Positions 6,861 through 7,023 of a DNA stretch of 7,023 nucleotides are shown piece by piece. The DNA is taken from the NCBI GenBank assembly GCA_900557385.1, contig USSP01000098.1, forward strand, positions 1-7,023, written 5' to 3'. The stretch's first letter is position 1, and every line of letters starts with the position of its first letter. Origin of the DNA: an uncultured Lachnospiraceae bacterium (GTDB taxonomy: Bacteria > Bacillota > Clostridia > Lachnospirales > Lachnospiraceae). The notes beneath the pieces were generated by a model. That model was not told where the DNA came from, made no database searches, and was given only the letters and a program-made list of their open reading frames with translations. A program made the position numbers and the translations under genes.

Positions 6861-6894
6861 GGCCCATTGTTCTCACAGTGGGTCATTTTTGTTT
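6861..6894 (+). terminator. Intrinsic terminator of the HPr gene
   Basis: GGCCCATTG (6861-6869) pairs with CAGTGGGTC (6876-6884) over 9 bp, including two G-T pairs, around a 6-nt loop. It is followed by ATTTTTGTTT (6885-6894). It begins 15 nt after the stop codon of the HPr gene. On the opposite strand the hairpin is followed only by a broken T-run, so it is probably one-directional. Its U-tract is also part of the left arm of the adjoining palindrome. Confidence 0.8.
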
Positions 6895-6922
6895 GATAGG
6901 AAATTCCTATCAAACAAAAATG
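6884..6922. repeat. Perfect 19-bp inverted repeat around a single central base
   Basis: The left arm CATTTTTGTTTGATAGGAA (6884-6902) and the right arm TTCCTATCAAACAAAAATG (6904-6922) are exact reverse complements with one A between them. It can form a cruciform in DNA or a long hairpin in RNA. The left arm overlaps the terminator's U-tract by 11 nt. The sequence lacks a GC-rich core, so it is not itself a classical terminator. Confidence 0.9.
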
Positions 6923-6970
6923 CTCCGCAAGGATGCGCATCTCGCGGAGAAGAAAGATATGCTGCGCATA
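6923..6970. repeat. Two further small inverted repeats
   Basis: CTCCGC (6923-6928) pairs with GCGGAG (6944-6949), and the space between them contains the self-complementary GATGCGCATC (6932-6941). Directly after, TATGC (6958-6962) and GCATA (6966-6970) form a 5-bp stem around TGC. TGCGCAT occurs in the first structure and TGCGCATA in the second. With the flanking palindromes they look like parts of one composite intergenic repeat. Confidence 0.6.
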
Positions 6971-6983
6971 CCGCTTGGGCGCG

Positions 6984-7005
6984 AAAGAGTCGCAAGCGAC
7001 TCTTT
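6984..7005. repeat. 10-bp inverted repeat, possible second terminator
   Basis: AAAGAGTCGC (6984-6993) and GCGACTCTTT (6996-7005) are exact reverse complements with AA between. On the + strand the stem ends in CTCTTTATT, a short U-run, so it could act as a weak terminator; it could equally be the edge of the repeat element. The remaining 18 nt to the window end show nothing further. Confidence 0.6.
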
Positions 7006-7023
7006 ATTAATGAAATCGGCATC

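Noticed and set aside
6840..6947. Minus-strand peptide of about 27 codons starting at the CTCCGC hairpin (MRILAEHFCL...)
   Set aside because: It is read entirely through palindromes and the terminator hairpin, and has no ribosome site. It is explained by the repeat.

Overview
The window reads as a stretch of core chromosome from a low-to-mid GC Firmicute, most likely a gut clostridium of the Lachnospiraceae. This rests on the gene set and order (recD2, comF, yvyF, two unknown membrane proteins, cdaA, cdaR, glmM, HPr), strong AGGAGG-type ribosome sites, and recognisable protein families. The family-level placement is a judgement from protein character, not from a search. All nine genes lie on the + strand.

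Layout: (1) 3-434 is the 3' end of an SF1 helicase of the RecD2 type. (2) A ComF-family phosphoribosyltransferase-like protein starts inside recD2 and ends at 1137. (3) YvyF (zinc knuckle, helix-turn-helix, zinc knuckle) follows after 4 nt. (4) Two membrane proteins of unknown function follow, of 130 aa (1565-1957) and 320 aa (1986-2948). (5) Then comes the classical cdaA-cdaR-glmM cluster: diadenylate cyclase, its YbbR-domain regulator (ATGA overlap with cdaA) and phosphoglucosamine mutase. (6) An HPr-family phosphocarrier (6582-6845) has its own extended -10 promoter and an intrinsic terminator. (7) The last 140 nt or so hold a dense run of inverted repeats that looks like a dispersed intergenic repeat element.

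From recD2 to glmM the gaps are between a short overlap and 28 nt, with no terminator and no convincing internal promoter, so one long transcript is likely; its promoter lies before the window. CdaA makes c-di-AMP, the second messenger controlling potassium and osmolyte transport and cell-wall homeostasis. In other Firmicutes CdaR and GlmM bind CdaA and modulate it, which links c-di-AMP to the supply of UDP-GlcNAc for peptidoglycan. The two unknown membrane proteins directly upstream are candidates for extra parts of this membrane complex. The HPr downstream adds a possible carbon-status input, but as a separate transcription unit.

The genes themselves look intact and ordinary. The points worth a second look are the two unknown membrane proteins, the hairpin array at the right end, the divergent HPr, and a YvyF gene without its usual flgM neighbour. 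I see no clear sign of a wholly new system.
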